This document shows positions 1 to 9,929 of a stretch of DNA of 32,709 nt, one piece after another. The stretch is from NCBI GenBank assembly GCA_035275345.1, contig DATEMY010000033.1:1-32709 (forward strand). Direction: 5' to 3'. The first letter of the stretch is position 1. Each line of letters starts with the position of its first letter. The notes under the pieces were generated by a model that saw only the letters and a list, made by a program, of their open reading frames with translations, searched no databases and had not been told where the DNA came from. Both the position numbers and the translations under genes were made by a program. This stretch comes from JAJVID01 sp035275345. GTDB taxonomy: Bacteria; Acidobacteriota; Blastocatellia; RBC074.

Positions 1-80
1 CCCCGAACCCCGATCTTCGAACCCCGAACCCCGGTTTTCGAACCCCGAACCCCGATTTTCGAACCCCGAACCCCGATCTT
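1..80. repeat. 21-nt tandem repeat cut by the window edge
   Basis: Three full 21-nt units lie at 18-38, 39-59 and 60-80, and a partial unit at 1-17. Each unit is two GAACCCC heptamers followed by a variable GATCTT, GGTTTT or GATTTT tail. The array stops about 150 bases upstream of actA. It probably continues beyond the left edge, so the true copy number is unknown. No coding frame is convincing here. Other gaps in this window carry inverted repeats built from short tandem units, so a mirrored GGGGTTC arm may lie further left; that is a prediction. Confidence 0.85.
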
Positions 81-98
81 CATTCTTCGTGCGCGGAC

Positions 99-128
99 TT
101 GACATTTTTCTTTGGAGCAGAGAAGATT
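99..128 (+). promoter_or_regulatory. possible sigma-70 promoter of the act-cta locus
   Basis: A perfect TTGACA -35 box lies at 99-104. The best -10 candidate, AAGATT at 123-128 with an 18-nt spacer, is poor. The site is in the only non-coding stretch upstream of actA, which must hold the locus promoter if transcription starts here. The gene to the left is not visible. Confidence 0.3.
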
Positions 129-232
129 CGCGCCTTAACAAATCCGAAATTTCACAAGCGTCGGATTATTCGAACGAGCAAGTCTAGGGAACAAGTAGAA
201 AATTTATCTCCAAGCGAGGTGGAGGTTTTTGT

Positions 233-919
233 ATGCCACAACTCTTCACCCGCAGCACGAACACGCTTGCGCGGTTGAGCATAGCCGTTGTTATATTACT
301 TCTTGGAATAGGCGGTTGGTTAACATTAGAACTCAACCGCTCGCCGTTTGTGACGCAAGCATTCGTGGCGCGGGATCAGCCGGTACAATTCTCGCATAAG
401 CACCATGCGGGTGATGACGGGATAGATTGCCGCTATTGTCATACGACCGTTGAGACAGCGGCGACCGCAGGAATGCCGACGACCAAAACGTGCATGAATT
501 GCCATTCGCAATTATTTGCCAATAGTCCCTACCTGGAAATCGTGCGCGAAAGCTGGCGGACGGGCCAACCGATCAAATGGACGCGCGTGCATGACCTCCC
601 TGATTTCGCCTACTTCAATCACAGCATTCACGTTAACAAAGGAGTGGGTTGTTCAACTTGCCATGGTCAAGTAGACCAGATGCCGTTGATGTGGAACACG
701 TCGTCGCTACAGATGGAGTGGTGTCTCGAATGCCACCGCAACCCCGAAAAGGTTTTGCGGCCACAGAACGAGATCACCAATATGGCATGGCTTAAGAATC
801 TGGATAAGAACAAATATCCAGACGGTTGGGATCAAACCAAAGAAGGTCCCGAACTGGCCAAAAAGTACAACATCCAGCCAACCAGAGTGCTGACGAGTTG
901 TTCAACCTGTCACCGTTAG
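233..919 (+). CDS. actA: alternative complex III subunit A, pentaheme cytochrome c
   Basis: Electron-transfer subunit of alternative complex III, the quinol:electron-acceptor oxidoreductase that replaces bc1. The 228-residue protein has an N-terminal hydrophobic anchor (about 15-32) and five CXXCH heme sites at 66-70, 87-91, 140-144, 164-168 and 223-227; the last lies at the C-terminus. Extra His residues (for example 55, 57, 130, 133) could be axial ligands. Five hemes is the number known for ActA of Rhodothermus and Flavobacterium complexes. The start is supported by GGAGGT at 221-226. It is the first gene of the locus, and actB begins 8 bases after its stop. Function is periplasmic, relaying electrons towards ActE or the oxidase. 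The identification is secure from heme pattern and gene order. Confidence 0.95.
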   Translation: MPQLFTRSTNTLARLSIAVVILLLGIGGWLTLELNRSPFVTQAFVARDQPVQFSHKHHAGDDGIDCRYCHTTVETAATAGMPTTKTCMNCHSQLFANSPYLEIVRESWRTGQPIKWTRVHDLPDFAYFNHSIHVNKGVGCSTCHGQVDQMPLMWNTSSLQMEWCLECHRNPEKVLRPQNEITNMAWLKNLDKNKYPDGWDQTKEGPELAKKYNIQPTRVLTSCSTCHR

Positions 920-927
920 AAAGAACA

Positions 928-3900
928 ATGTCTCATCGAGATCATCACCACGACATCGCGCCCCTGCGCGAGAAGATTCGTAAGGGCCTTGATAAAAAGA
1001 ATGGACGGGAATTCTGGCGAAGCCTTGAGGAGTTAGCCGACACCGAAAAGTTCCGTGATTTCCTTCACCGGGAATTTCCCGCCGTCAATCCATCTGAAGC
1101 TGATCCGTCCTGGCTCGATCCGGCAGGCCGCCGCAACTTTTTGAAGCTGATGAGCGCCACTCTGGCCTTCGCCGGCCTGACCGCATGCACCAATCAGCCC
1201 AAAGAGCAGATAGTGCCTTATGTCAAGACGCCTGACGGGATGGTTCCGGGCAAGCCGCAGTTTTATGCGACGGCGATGCCGCTGAGCGGCGTGGCTTCCG
1301 GGTTGCTGGTCGAAAGCCACGAAGGCCGGCCGACCAAGATAGAAGGCAATCCCGACCATCCGGCGTCATTGGGAGGCACGACCGTTTACGAACAGGCTTC
1401 GGTGCTTACGCTCTACGACCCTGATCGTTCGCAGACCGTGCTCAACCTGGGCAACCCGTCCACCTGGGGCGATTTTCTCAATGAATTGAACTTGCATCTG
1501 AACGGCGACCCGAACAGGAATATTGCAGGTCAGCGCGGGAAGCAAGGCGCGGGGCTGCGAATACTGACGGAGACCATTACCTCGCCGACCTTCGCCGATC
1601 AGATGAACAAGGTGAAGGCCGCGTTCCCGCAGGCGAAATGGCACACCTATGAGCCTGCCTCGCGGAACGGCGCGCGAATGGGATCGCAGATGGCCTTCGG
1701 CCAGTTCGTCAACACGGTCTATCAATTCGACAAGGCCGATGTAGTGCTCTCGCTCGACGCCGACTTTCTGACCAACGGGCCGGGCAGCATCCGCTACTCG
1801 CGCGATTTTATCAACCGTCGCCGCCTGACCGGCGGATCGAAGGAGATGAACCGGCTCTACGTCGCCGAGAGTACGCTGACGACGACCGGCGCCAAGGCCG
1901 ATCACCGCTTGCCGATCAGGGCGAGCGATGTCGAAGCTTTCGCGCTCGCTGTCGCCGGCGCTGTCGGAGCCTCCGGCCTGCCATCCGCTAATCCATCCAG
2001 CTTGGCAGACGGCGCCTCAAAATTCGCCGAGGTCGTCGCCAAAGACCTCAAGGCGCACAACGGCAAGAGCATCGTCATCGCCGGCGAACATCAATCGGCT
2101 TCAGTCCACGCCATCGCGCACGCGATCAACAGCGCCCTGGGCGCTCCGGGCGCCACGCTCTATTACACCGATCCGCTCGACATCAATCCGGTCGACCAGA
2201 TCGCCTCGATCACCGATCTGGTCGGCGATCTGAACGCGGGCAAGGTCGAATTGCTGGTGATCATCGGCGCCAATCCGGTCTACAACGCGCCGATCTTCGG
2301 CGGTCAGACCTTCCTCGACGCGATGAATAAAGCGCCGGTGCGCGTCCACATGGGGTTGTTCAACGACGAGACGGCCGCCAATTGCCAGTGGCACGTCTCC
2401 GAAACGCATTACCTGGAGGCGTGGAGCGACGCGCGCGCTTACGACGGCACGGTCTCGATCATCCAACCGCTGATCCAACCCCTCTACAACAGCAAATCGC
2501 CGCACGAACTGCTCGCCGCGATGCTCAATCAGGGCGGCAACGCCAATTACGACATCGTGCGTGATTACTGGCGGACGCAGTTTGGCGCCAATTTCGATCA
2601 GACCTGGAAACAATCGCTGCACGACGGGGTGGTCGCGAACTCTCAGCTTCCGCCCAAGACCGTCGCCCTGAAAGGCGACCTGGGCGCTTCGATTAAGCCC
2701 GCGACGCCGGGCACATACGAGATCGTCTTTCGCGTCGATCCGAGCGTTTACGACGGGCGCTTCGCCAACAATTCCTGGCTGCAGGAAACCCCGAAGCCGA
2801 TCAGCAAAATCACCTGGGACAATTACGCGATTATCAGCCAGAAAACCGCGGAGAAATTGGGGGTGGCTCCAGAAGTGGCGCGTAAAAGGGCCTCGGCAAA
2901 GAAGATCCGCCTGGTCAACGATGGACACGATCTGTCGATGCCCGCGTGGGTTCAACCAGGGCATCCGGACGATTCGGTGACAGTCTTTCTGGGTTACGGG
3001 CGCGACCGCGCCGGCAGCGTCGGCAACGGCAACGTCGGCTTCAACACCTATTTGATCCGCACCGTCAACACGCCCTTCATCGCCGCTGGGAATGTTCAAG
3101 TCGAGAGGGGCGAGGGCGAATATGAGCTGGCCTCTACACAGGAGCATTTCAACATTGACGCGAGCGGCATCGGGGACGCGAGCGGCATCGGGCGCGAGGC
3201 CTTTATCCCGGAGCGCGACGACCTGATCGGTCGCCACATCGTCCGCACGACGACGCTCGAAGAATTCAAGAAGGACCCGCAGGCGCTGCATCACGGCGCC
3301 CACACGCCTGATAAAGAGCTGACGATCTACCCGAACTGGAATTTCAAAGACGCGGAAACGAACGACGGCAGGGAACTCCCGCTCTACGCCTGGGGCATGG
3401 CGATTGACATGAACGCCTGCACGGGCTGCAACGCCTGCGTTGTAGCGTGCCAGTCCGAAAACAACACGGCGAACGTCGGCAAGGCGATGGTCATCAAGGG
3501 GCGCATCATGCACTGGCTGCGGATCGACACCTACTTCCGCGGCGGGACCGACAACCCGCAGGTCTATTTCCAGCCGATGATGTGCCAGCATTGCGAGGAC
3601 GCGCCGTGCGAGACCGTCTGCCCCGTGAACGCCGCGGTTCACGACGCCGAAGGATTGAACCTGCAGGTTTACAATCGATGCGTCGGCACACGCTATTGCG
3701 CCAACAACTGCCCCTGGAAAGTGCGCCGGTTCAACTATTTGCTCTACGGCGATTGGGACACGCCGAGCCTGAAGCTTGCGCGCAATCCGGAAGTCACCGT
3801 CCGTTCGCGCGGCGTGATGGAGAAATGCACGTTCTGCCTCCAGCGCATTATAAACGCCAAGATCGAGTCCGAAATCCAGCATCGCCGGGTCCAGGACGGC

Positions 3901-4120
3901 GAGATTCAAACCGCCTGTCAATCGGCCTGCCCGACCGAGGCGATTATCTTCGGCGACCTCAACGACCCGAACAGCCGCGTGACGAAGCTGAAGGGGGAAG
4001 AACGCAGCTACCAGGCGCTGGGAGAACTGAACACTCGACCGCGCACGAGTTATCTGGCCGCGATTCGCAATCCTAACCCCGAACTTGGCGCCGGCGACCA
4101 CGGCAATTCAGGAGAGAAGC

Positions 4121-4128
<8 letters not shown>
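928..4128 (+). CDS. actB: alternative complex III subunit B, molybdopterin-oxidoreductase-like plus iron-sulfur protein
   Basis: Large peripheral subunit of alternative complex III. I start it at ATG 928, just after actA, because the frame remains open upstream only by overlapping actA. From this start it is 1066 residues. A Tat-like motif RRNFLK (68-73) precedes a hydrophobic stretch ending in a lipobox-like LTAC (Cys87), which is unusually far from the N-terminus but typical of ActB. The middle resembles molybdopterin oxidoreductases, which in the known complexes hold no Mo cofactor. The C-terminal third is a ferredoxin-like domain with Cys clusters beginning at 831-841 (CTGCNACVVAC), then CQHCEDAPCETVC, CVGTRYCANNC and CTFC/CQSAC, suitable for several Fe-S clusters. 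An 18-nt exact tandem duplication (3157-3192) doubles DASGIG. Its stop overlaps the actC start. Confidence 0.95.
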
Positions 4129-5578
<1,450 letters not shown>

Positions 5579-5583
5579 TGAAA

Positions 5584-5690
5584 TGTACCGTAGGTTGTCT
5601 AACCTGCGGTTGACTTAGTTAATGAATCGTTCAATTGAATCCAAGTGGCTTGATGATAAATCCTCCGCAGGTTGGACAACCTACGGTACA
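5584..5690. repeat. paired palindrome (BIME-like) between actC and actD
   Basis: Arms at 5584-5609 and 5665-5690 are reverse complements over 26 nt with one mismatch, separated by 55 nt. Each arm is also a small hairpin: CCGTAGGTT, GTCT, AACCTGCGG. The arrangement of two oppositely oriented hairpins resembles REP/BIME elements. It sits inside the act cluster and no T-run follows, so it is unlikely to be a simple terminator. The 12-nt core GACAACCTACGG (5675-5686) recurs near the right end of the window at 32667-32678. Confidence 0.85.
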
Positions 5691-5777
5691 TCACTCGCCG
5701 GTTTTCATTGTTTCAGTGGGGCGTCGGAAGACATGAACGACTCAATCTGAGACGTATAAAGCTACAAGGTTTGGCTT

Positions 5778-6359
5778 ATGACAACCCAGGAAGAACTGCT
5801 AGAACAGGAATCGCTGACCGGGACAGATGACGAGGGGAGTTACGGTTTGATGGCCGAGTTCGACTCTCCAAACGCGGTCGTCGCTGCGGCGCGACGAACT
5901 CACGCGGCCGGTTATCGCCGGATCAACGCCTATTCGCCTTTCCCGATTGAAGAACTTTCGGAGGCCATCGGCTATCACCACGATTACGTGGCGCTGTGTA
6001 CGTTGGTTTGCGGCGTCCTCGGCGCGATGGGCGGATTTGCGCTGCAATACTGGACTGCTGCCTTTGCCTACCCGATCAACGTCGGCGGGCGTCCGTTGCT
6101 GAGTATTCCGGCGTTTATACCGATCACGTTCGAATGCACAGTGCTGCTGGCGGCGTTCGGGGCGTTCATCGGCCATATTCTGATGAACAGGTTGCCGCAG
6201 CCTTATCACCCGGTCTTCAATGTGCCGAGCTTTTCGCGAGCTTCGCAGGACCGTTTCTTCCTGTGCGTCAAATCGGACGATCCGAGATACGACGAGACTG
6301 AGACTCGCGCCTTCCTCGAAGGATTGGGGGCGAAAGAGGTGAGCAATGTCGAAAAGTAG
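5778..6359 (+). CDS. actD: alternative complex III subunit D (DUF3341)
   Basis: Small membrane subunit, 193 residues, of the DUF3341 family. The soluble N-terminal part contains GLMAEFDSPNAVVAAARRTHAAGYRRINAYSPFPIEEL, typical of ActD. Two hydrophobic spans follow (about 74-92 and 110-132), then a cytoplasmic tail. In known complexes ActD packs on the ActC side and binds no cofactor. It starts 199 bases after actC, the only sizeable gap inside the act genes, which is filled by a palindromic repeat. Its 3' end overlaps actE by 14 bases. Confidence 0.93.
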   Translation: MTTQEELLEQESLTGTDDEGSYGLMAEFDSPNAVVAAARRTHAAGYRRINAYSPFPIEELSEAIGYHHDYVALCTLVCGVLGAMGGFALQYWTAAFAYPINVGGRPLLSIPAFIPITFECTVLLAAFGAFIGHILMNRLPQPYHPVFNVPSFSRASQDRFFLCVKSDDPRYDETETRAFLEGLGAKEVSNVEK

Positions 6360-7017
6360 ATTGAAGATTTTCAGTCTGGTTGTTTGCCTGACAACGGTCT
6401 TCTCGGTTTCGGCCTGTCGCCAGGACATGCACGACAACCCGCGCCTGGAAGTCAACGAGGCCGGCGCGAACAGGCAGCCTCCCGAAGGAACGGTCGCGCG
6501 CGGCTCACTCGCGATGGCCGTCGCCGCGCCGAGGGCGGCCGTGCCGGGCCAGGCCGGGTCGGTCGGCGAGGACGGATTTCCGTTCAAGCTCAGCGCGGAT
6601 GCCACGACCCGCAAGAAAGAGATCATGGATATCCTCGATCGGGGCGAGAGCCGGTACAACATCACGTGCCTGCCCTGTCATGGCAAATTGGGGGATGGCA
6701 ATGGAATGATCGCGTTGCGCGGCTTTCGACACCCTCCGACATACCATCAGGACAGGCTGCGCAAGGCTCCGACCAGTCATTTCTACGACGTGATGACCAA
6801 CGGCTTCGGCGCCATGCCCAGCTACGCCGAGGTCCTGACGCCCGAAGACCGCTGGAAAGTCATCGCCTACATCCGCGCGTTGCAGGAGAGTCAGAACGCC
6901 AAGGCCGGCGAGTTGAACGCCGACGACAGGCAAAAGTTGGAAGCGGCTGATAAAACGGGCGGACAATCAGGGACTGGCGCGCCCTCTCCAACTCCCGCTT
7001 CAGGAGGACATAATTGA
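6346..7017 (+). CDS. actE: alternative complex III subunit E, monoheme lipoprotein cytochrome c
   Basis: Monoheme c-type cytochrome, 223 residues. The signal peptide ends in a lipobox VSAC, with the lipidated Cys at 24. The post-Cys RQDMHDNPRLE is characteristic of ActE. The heme site is CLPCH at 108-112, and a distal Met in FGAMPSY is the likely axial ligand. The C-terminal end is low-complexity (Gly, Ser, Pro). It overlaps actD by 14 bases, and its TGA stop overlaps the actF start. It probably passes electrons from ActA towards the cytochrome domain of oxidase subunit II. Confidence 0.95.
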   Translation: MSKSRLKIFSLVVCLTTVFSVSACRQDMHDNPRLEVNEAGANRQPPEGTVARGSLAMAVAAPRAAVPGQAGSVGEDGFPFKLSADATTRKKEIMDILDRGESRYNITCLPCHGKLGDGNGMIALRGFRHPPTYHQDRLRKAPTSHFYDVMTNGFGAMPSYAEVLTPEDRWKVIAYIRALQESQNAKAGELNADDRQKLEAADKTGGQSGTGAPSPTPASGGHN

Positions 7018-8267
7018 CGAACAATAACTACACTCCTCCGGCCGATCTCGGACGAGTCCAAAAAATCGCTACAGGCGTGGGGCTGATCGGGATAATTATC
7101 TGGATCGTTGGCGCGGTCGTTTCGGGCCACGCCAAAGACACTTTCTTTCGTTCTTATCTGGTCGCTTTTGTCTTCTGGACGGGCATCGCCCTCGGCTGTC
7201 TGGGGCTGTTGATGATCCAATACCTGGGCGGCGCGAGCTGGGGGCTTTTGATCCGGCGACAGCTCGAAGCCGGCTCGTCCGCGCTCTGGCTGATGTTCAT
7301 CCTGTTTCTGCCGATAGCGATCTTCGGTTTGCACAGCCTCTACGTCTGGATAGACCCGAGCGCGATCCAGAACGCGGCGGAGCTCAAGCTGATCGAGCAT
7401 AAAAGCGCGTGGCTTAATCAGAAAGGTTTCCTGATTCGGGGCGTCATCTATTTCGCTATCTGGATAGGCCTTGCGACCTATTTGCTCAAATGGTCGAGGC
7501 AGCAGGACGAGAATCGCGACATGGGCGCGACGCAGCGGTCGCAGAATCTGAGCGGCCCCGGATTTGTAATCTACAGCCTGGCGATCACGTTTGCGGGAGT
7601 TGACTGGGTGATGTCGCTCGACGTCGAGTGGTACTCGACGATTTTCGGGTTGCTGATGCTGATCGGGCAGGGCGTAGCGGCGCTGGCCTTCGTGATTACG
7701 ATCGGCGTCTACCTGTCGGACCGCGAACCGATGTCGCGCGTTTATCAGAACAAGCACTTCCACGACCTGGGCAAGCTCTTGCTGGCGGCGGTCATGGTCT
7801 GGGCCTACTTCTCGTTTTCGCAGCTGCTGATCGTCTGGTCCGGCAACTTGCCTGAAGAGATCCCGTGGTATCTGGAACGGTTCCGGGGCCAATGGCGGTG
7901 GATGGGGGTGGCGCTGATCCTGCTGCATTTCGCGCTGCCTTTCGTGCTGTTGCTGTCGCGCGATCTGAAGCACAACCGGCGCCGCCTGATGATGGTGGCG
8001 TGGCTGCTGATCGTGATGCGCTTCATCGACCTGATCTGGCTGATCGCGCCGGAATTCGAACGCGGGCATGGCGGTCAGGCCGCGCATTACGGACTGACGG
8101 TTGCGAGTTACATCAATTACGCCGCGGCGATGGTCGGGGTGGGCGGCCTCTGGCTCGGATGGTTCTTCTACCGATTGCGCCAACGCGCGTTGGTTCCATA
8201 CAACGACCCTCAGGTGGGCGAGGTGCTGGCCAGGGGCGAGCATCTGTTGAGCTTTGAGGGATATTGA
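7014..8267 (+). CDS. actF: alternative complex III subunit F, membrane protein
   Basis: Polytopic membrane subunit of 417 residues and about ten spans, a paralogue of ActC in the NrfD-like fold, for which a role in proton movement has been proposed. I use the TTG at 7014 because a perfect AGGAGG (7002-7007) lies six bases upstream, and the TTG overlaps the actE stop. The family-typical early sequence (PPADLGRVQKIATGVGLIGI) then begins immediately. It is the last of the six act genes in canonical order A-F. Only 10 bases separate it from the next gene, so cotranscription is likely. Confidence 0.93.
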   Translation: MTNNNYTPPADLGRVQKIATGVGLIGIIIWIVGAVVSGHAKDTFFRSYLVAFVFWTGIALGCLGLLMIQYLGGASWGLLIRRQLEAGSSALWLMFILFLPIAIFGLHSLYVWIDPSAIQNAAELKLIEHKSAWLNQKGFLIRGVIYFAIWIGLATYLLKWSRQQDENRDMGATQRSQNLSGPGFVIYSLAITFAGVDWVMSLDVEWYSTIFGLLMLIGQGVAALAFVITIGVYLSDREPMSRVYQNKHFHDLGKLLLAAVMVWAYFSFSQLLIVWSGNLPEEIPWYLERFRGQWRWMGVALILLHFALPFVLLLSRDLKHNRRRLMMVAWLLIVMRFIDLIWLIAPEFERGHGGQAAHYGLTVASYINYAAAMVGVGGLWLGWFFYRLRQRALVPYNDPQVGEVLARGEHLLSFEGY

Positions 8268-8277
8268 GATTTGAAAT

Positions 8278-8928
8278 ATGAGCGAGCATAACCCACATCA
8301 AGGGCACGGCCAGCATGGTCATGAACAGGTCGAAAGCAGCGCGCTGGCGCCGAGACCCATCCTTTTGTTCCTGGTCATTCTTTTCATCGCCACCTCTTTC
8401 GTCTTCGTCATAGTCAAGGGACTGGACTGGGGTTTCAAAGAGCTGGACGAAACGAATCAGGGGCAGGCCGCGACCCAGATCCAATCCGGGGAGCGTAAGC
8501 TGCCGCCACAACCATTGTTGCAGGGCGCTCCCGGCCAGGGGTCGACCGCAACCAAAGATGAGCCTACCCTGCTCCCGCTTGAAGATATGGAGCGGGTGCG
8601 CAAAGAAACCGACCAAAAGCTCGGCAGTTACGGCTGGGTTGATAAGTCAGAGGGGGTCGCGCGCATCCCTATTAACCGCGCTAAGGATGTGATCGCCGAA
8701 AAGGGACTGCTCGCGCTGCCGTCGGCCACAATCTCCGAAGAGCTGCAGAAGGCCGCGACGGCGAGGAAGGAAGTCCTCGAAGCCGGTTCGAGCGCGGGAA
8801 GGTTGATCCAGGTTCCAAAGCGGAATCAGCAGCTGACTCCTGGACAGGATCAGCAACCGAATCAACAACCGGCTCAACCGCAAGATCAAAAGCCGCAGGA
8901 GAATCAGCAGCGAGTCCCACCCCAATAA
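8278..8928 (+). CDS. single-span membrane protein of the ACIII/caa3 locus, function unknown
   Basis: 216 residues. A His-rich N-terminus (HNPHQGHGQHGHE) precedes one membrane span (about 28-48) and a periplasmic part, ending in a Gln/Pro-rich low-complexity tail (about 180-216). The block LGSYGWVDKSEGVARIPINRAKDVIAEKG is the conserved-looking core. Similar small proteins with a YGWVD...RIPI motif occur beside SCO and oxidase genes in other phyla, to my recollection. The position between actF and the SCO gene points to assembly or docking of the ACIII-oxidase supercomplex, possibly with copper binding by the His cluster. That role is inference. There is no strong ribosome binding site. Confidence 0.8.
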   Translation: MSEHNPHQGHGQHGHEQVESSALAPRPILLFLVILFIATSFVFVIVKGLDWGFKELDETNQGQAATQIQSGERKLPPQPLLQGAPGQGSTATKDEPTLLPLEDMERVRKETDQKLGSYGWVDKSEGVARIPINRAKDVIAEKGLLALPSATISEELQKAATARKEVLEAGSSAGRLIQVPKRNQQLTPGQDQQPNQQPAQPQDQKPQENQQRVPPQ

Positions 8929-8955
8929 CATTAAGGGGAAGGTAAAGATAGAAAG

Positions 8956-9840
8956 ATGTTTGAAGACAAGCTAAAAGGGTTGAATAACGGCATGCGAATC
9001 ATTCGCCTACTGGCGATTGCGTTGTGTTTGTCGCCGTTCGCCTACGGCCTTCGCGCCTCGGCGCAACCAGCGGGCGTGCGTCCGCCGGTCTTGAAGGATG
9101 TCGGCATCGACCAGCTTTTGAATAATCAGGTTCCGCTCGATCTGGAATTTCGCGATGAAAATGGGCGGACCGTGAAACTGGCGGAGTATTTCAAAGAAAA
9201 GCCGGTCGTCCTGTCGCTGGTCTATTACGACTGCCCGCAGCTCTGCACGCAGGTGCTGACCGGATTGCTCGGCGCGTTGAAAACGCTGCCGATGACGCCC
9301 GGCAAGGAGTTCGTCAATTTGACCGTGAGCTTCGATCCGCGCGAAAAGCCCGAACTGGCTGCGGCGAAAAAAGCGGAATACATGAACCGGTATAAAAAGC
9401 CGGGCGCTGAAGCGGGCTGGCATTTCCTGACCGGCGACGAATTGGCGATTCAGGCGCTGACCAAAGCGGTCGGCTTTCGCTTCGTCTGGGACCCGGTGAC
9501 GAAGCAGTACGCTCACGCCAGTGGCATTATGGTGCTGACGCCCCAGGGCAAGGTCTCGCGTTATTTTTACGGTATCGAATACGCGCCGCGCGACCTGCGC
9601 TTCGGAGTCATTGACGCTTCGGCCGGCAGGGTCGGATCGCTCGCCGATCAGATCATTCTTTATTGTTATATGTACGACCCGGCGCGCGGGACTTATGGCC
9701 TAGTCATGATGCGCGTGCTGCGAATCTTCGCGTTAATGACGCTGGCCACTCTAATGGCGCTGTTTATTTATTTGAGGCGCAAGGAGAAACAAAGAGCGGC
9801 GCTGTGGCAGTCCCGAGACCTGGCCGATCACGCGCCGTAA
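8956..9840 (+). CDS. SCO1/SenC family copper chaperone
   Basis: Thioredoxin-fold protein for CuA assembly of cytochrome oxidase. It is 294 residues from ATG 8956; an internal Met at residue 13 (8992) is an alternative start nearer the signal peptide. The signal peptide spans roughly residues 14-36. The copper ligands are visible: Cys93 and Cys97 in CPQLC and His187 in YAHASG. A C-terminal hydrophobic segment followed by RRKEKQ suggests a second membrane anchor, an extension beyond the common SCO length but frequent in this type of locus. It lies just upstream of the CuA-containing subunit II, its expected client. Confidence 0.92.
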   Translation: MFEDKLKGLNNGMRIIRLLAIALCLSPFAYGLRASAQPAGVRPPVLKDVGIDQLLNNQVPLDLEFRDENGRTVKLAEYFKEKPVVLSLVYYDCPQLCTQVLTGLLGALKTLPMTPGKEFVNLTVSFDPREKPELAAAKKAEYMNRYKKPGAEAGWHFLTGDELAIQALTKAVGFRFVWDPVTKQYAHASGIMVLTPQGKVSRYFYGIEYAPRDLRFGVIDASAGRVGSLADQIILYCYMYDPARGTYGLVMMRVLRIFALMTLATLMALFIYLRRKEKQRAALWQSRDLADHAP

Positions 9841-9881
9841 TCTCATATTTCGCATTTCATATCACATATGTCATATGAGAT
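9840..9881. repeat. AT-rich inverted repeat before ctaC
   Basis: Nine-base perfect arms ATCTCATAT (9840-9848) and ATATGAGAT (9873-9881) enclose a 24-base spacer that itself contains CATATGTCATATG. It fills the gap between the SCO gene and subunit II and could form an mRNA hairpin that modulates ctaC translation. No T-run follows. Confidence 0.5.
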
Positions 9882-9929
9882 ATGGAAAGCTCACGGCGTA
9901 TCGCTAAATATATATATGGGATAGTTGAT

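Noticed and set aside
1..80. CRISPR array
   Set aside because: Units are contiguous 21-mers without unique spacers, and no cas genes are present.
2101..4101. 666-codon open frame on the minus strand opposite actB
   Set aside because: It mirrors GC-rich actB, which has clear cysteine clusters and family sequence; the antisense product is Arg/Val/Ala-rich with no recognisable motif.
5799..6665. 288-codon minus-strand frame over actD and actE
   Set aside because: Antisense to two well-recognised genes with matching ribosome binding and overlap pattern.
6891..8243. 450-codon minus-strand frame opposite actF, and a similar 440-codon one opposite actC (4208-5530)
   Set aside because: Both translate to His/Arg/Gln/Glu-rich nonsense complementary to membrane-protein codons; the + strand genes are certain.
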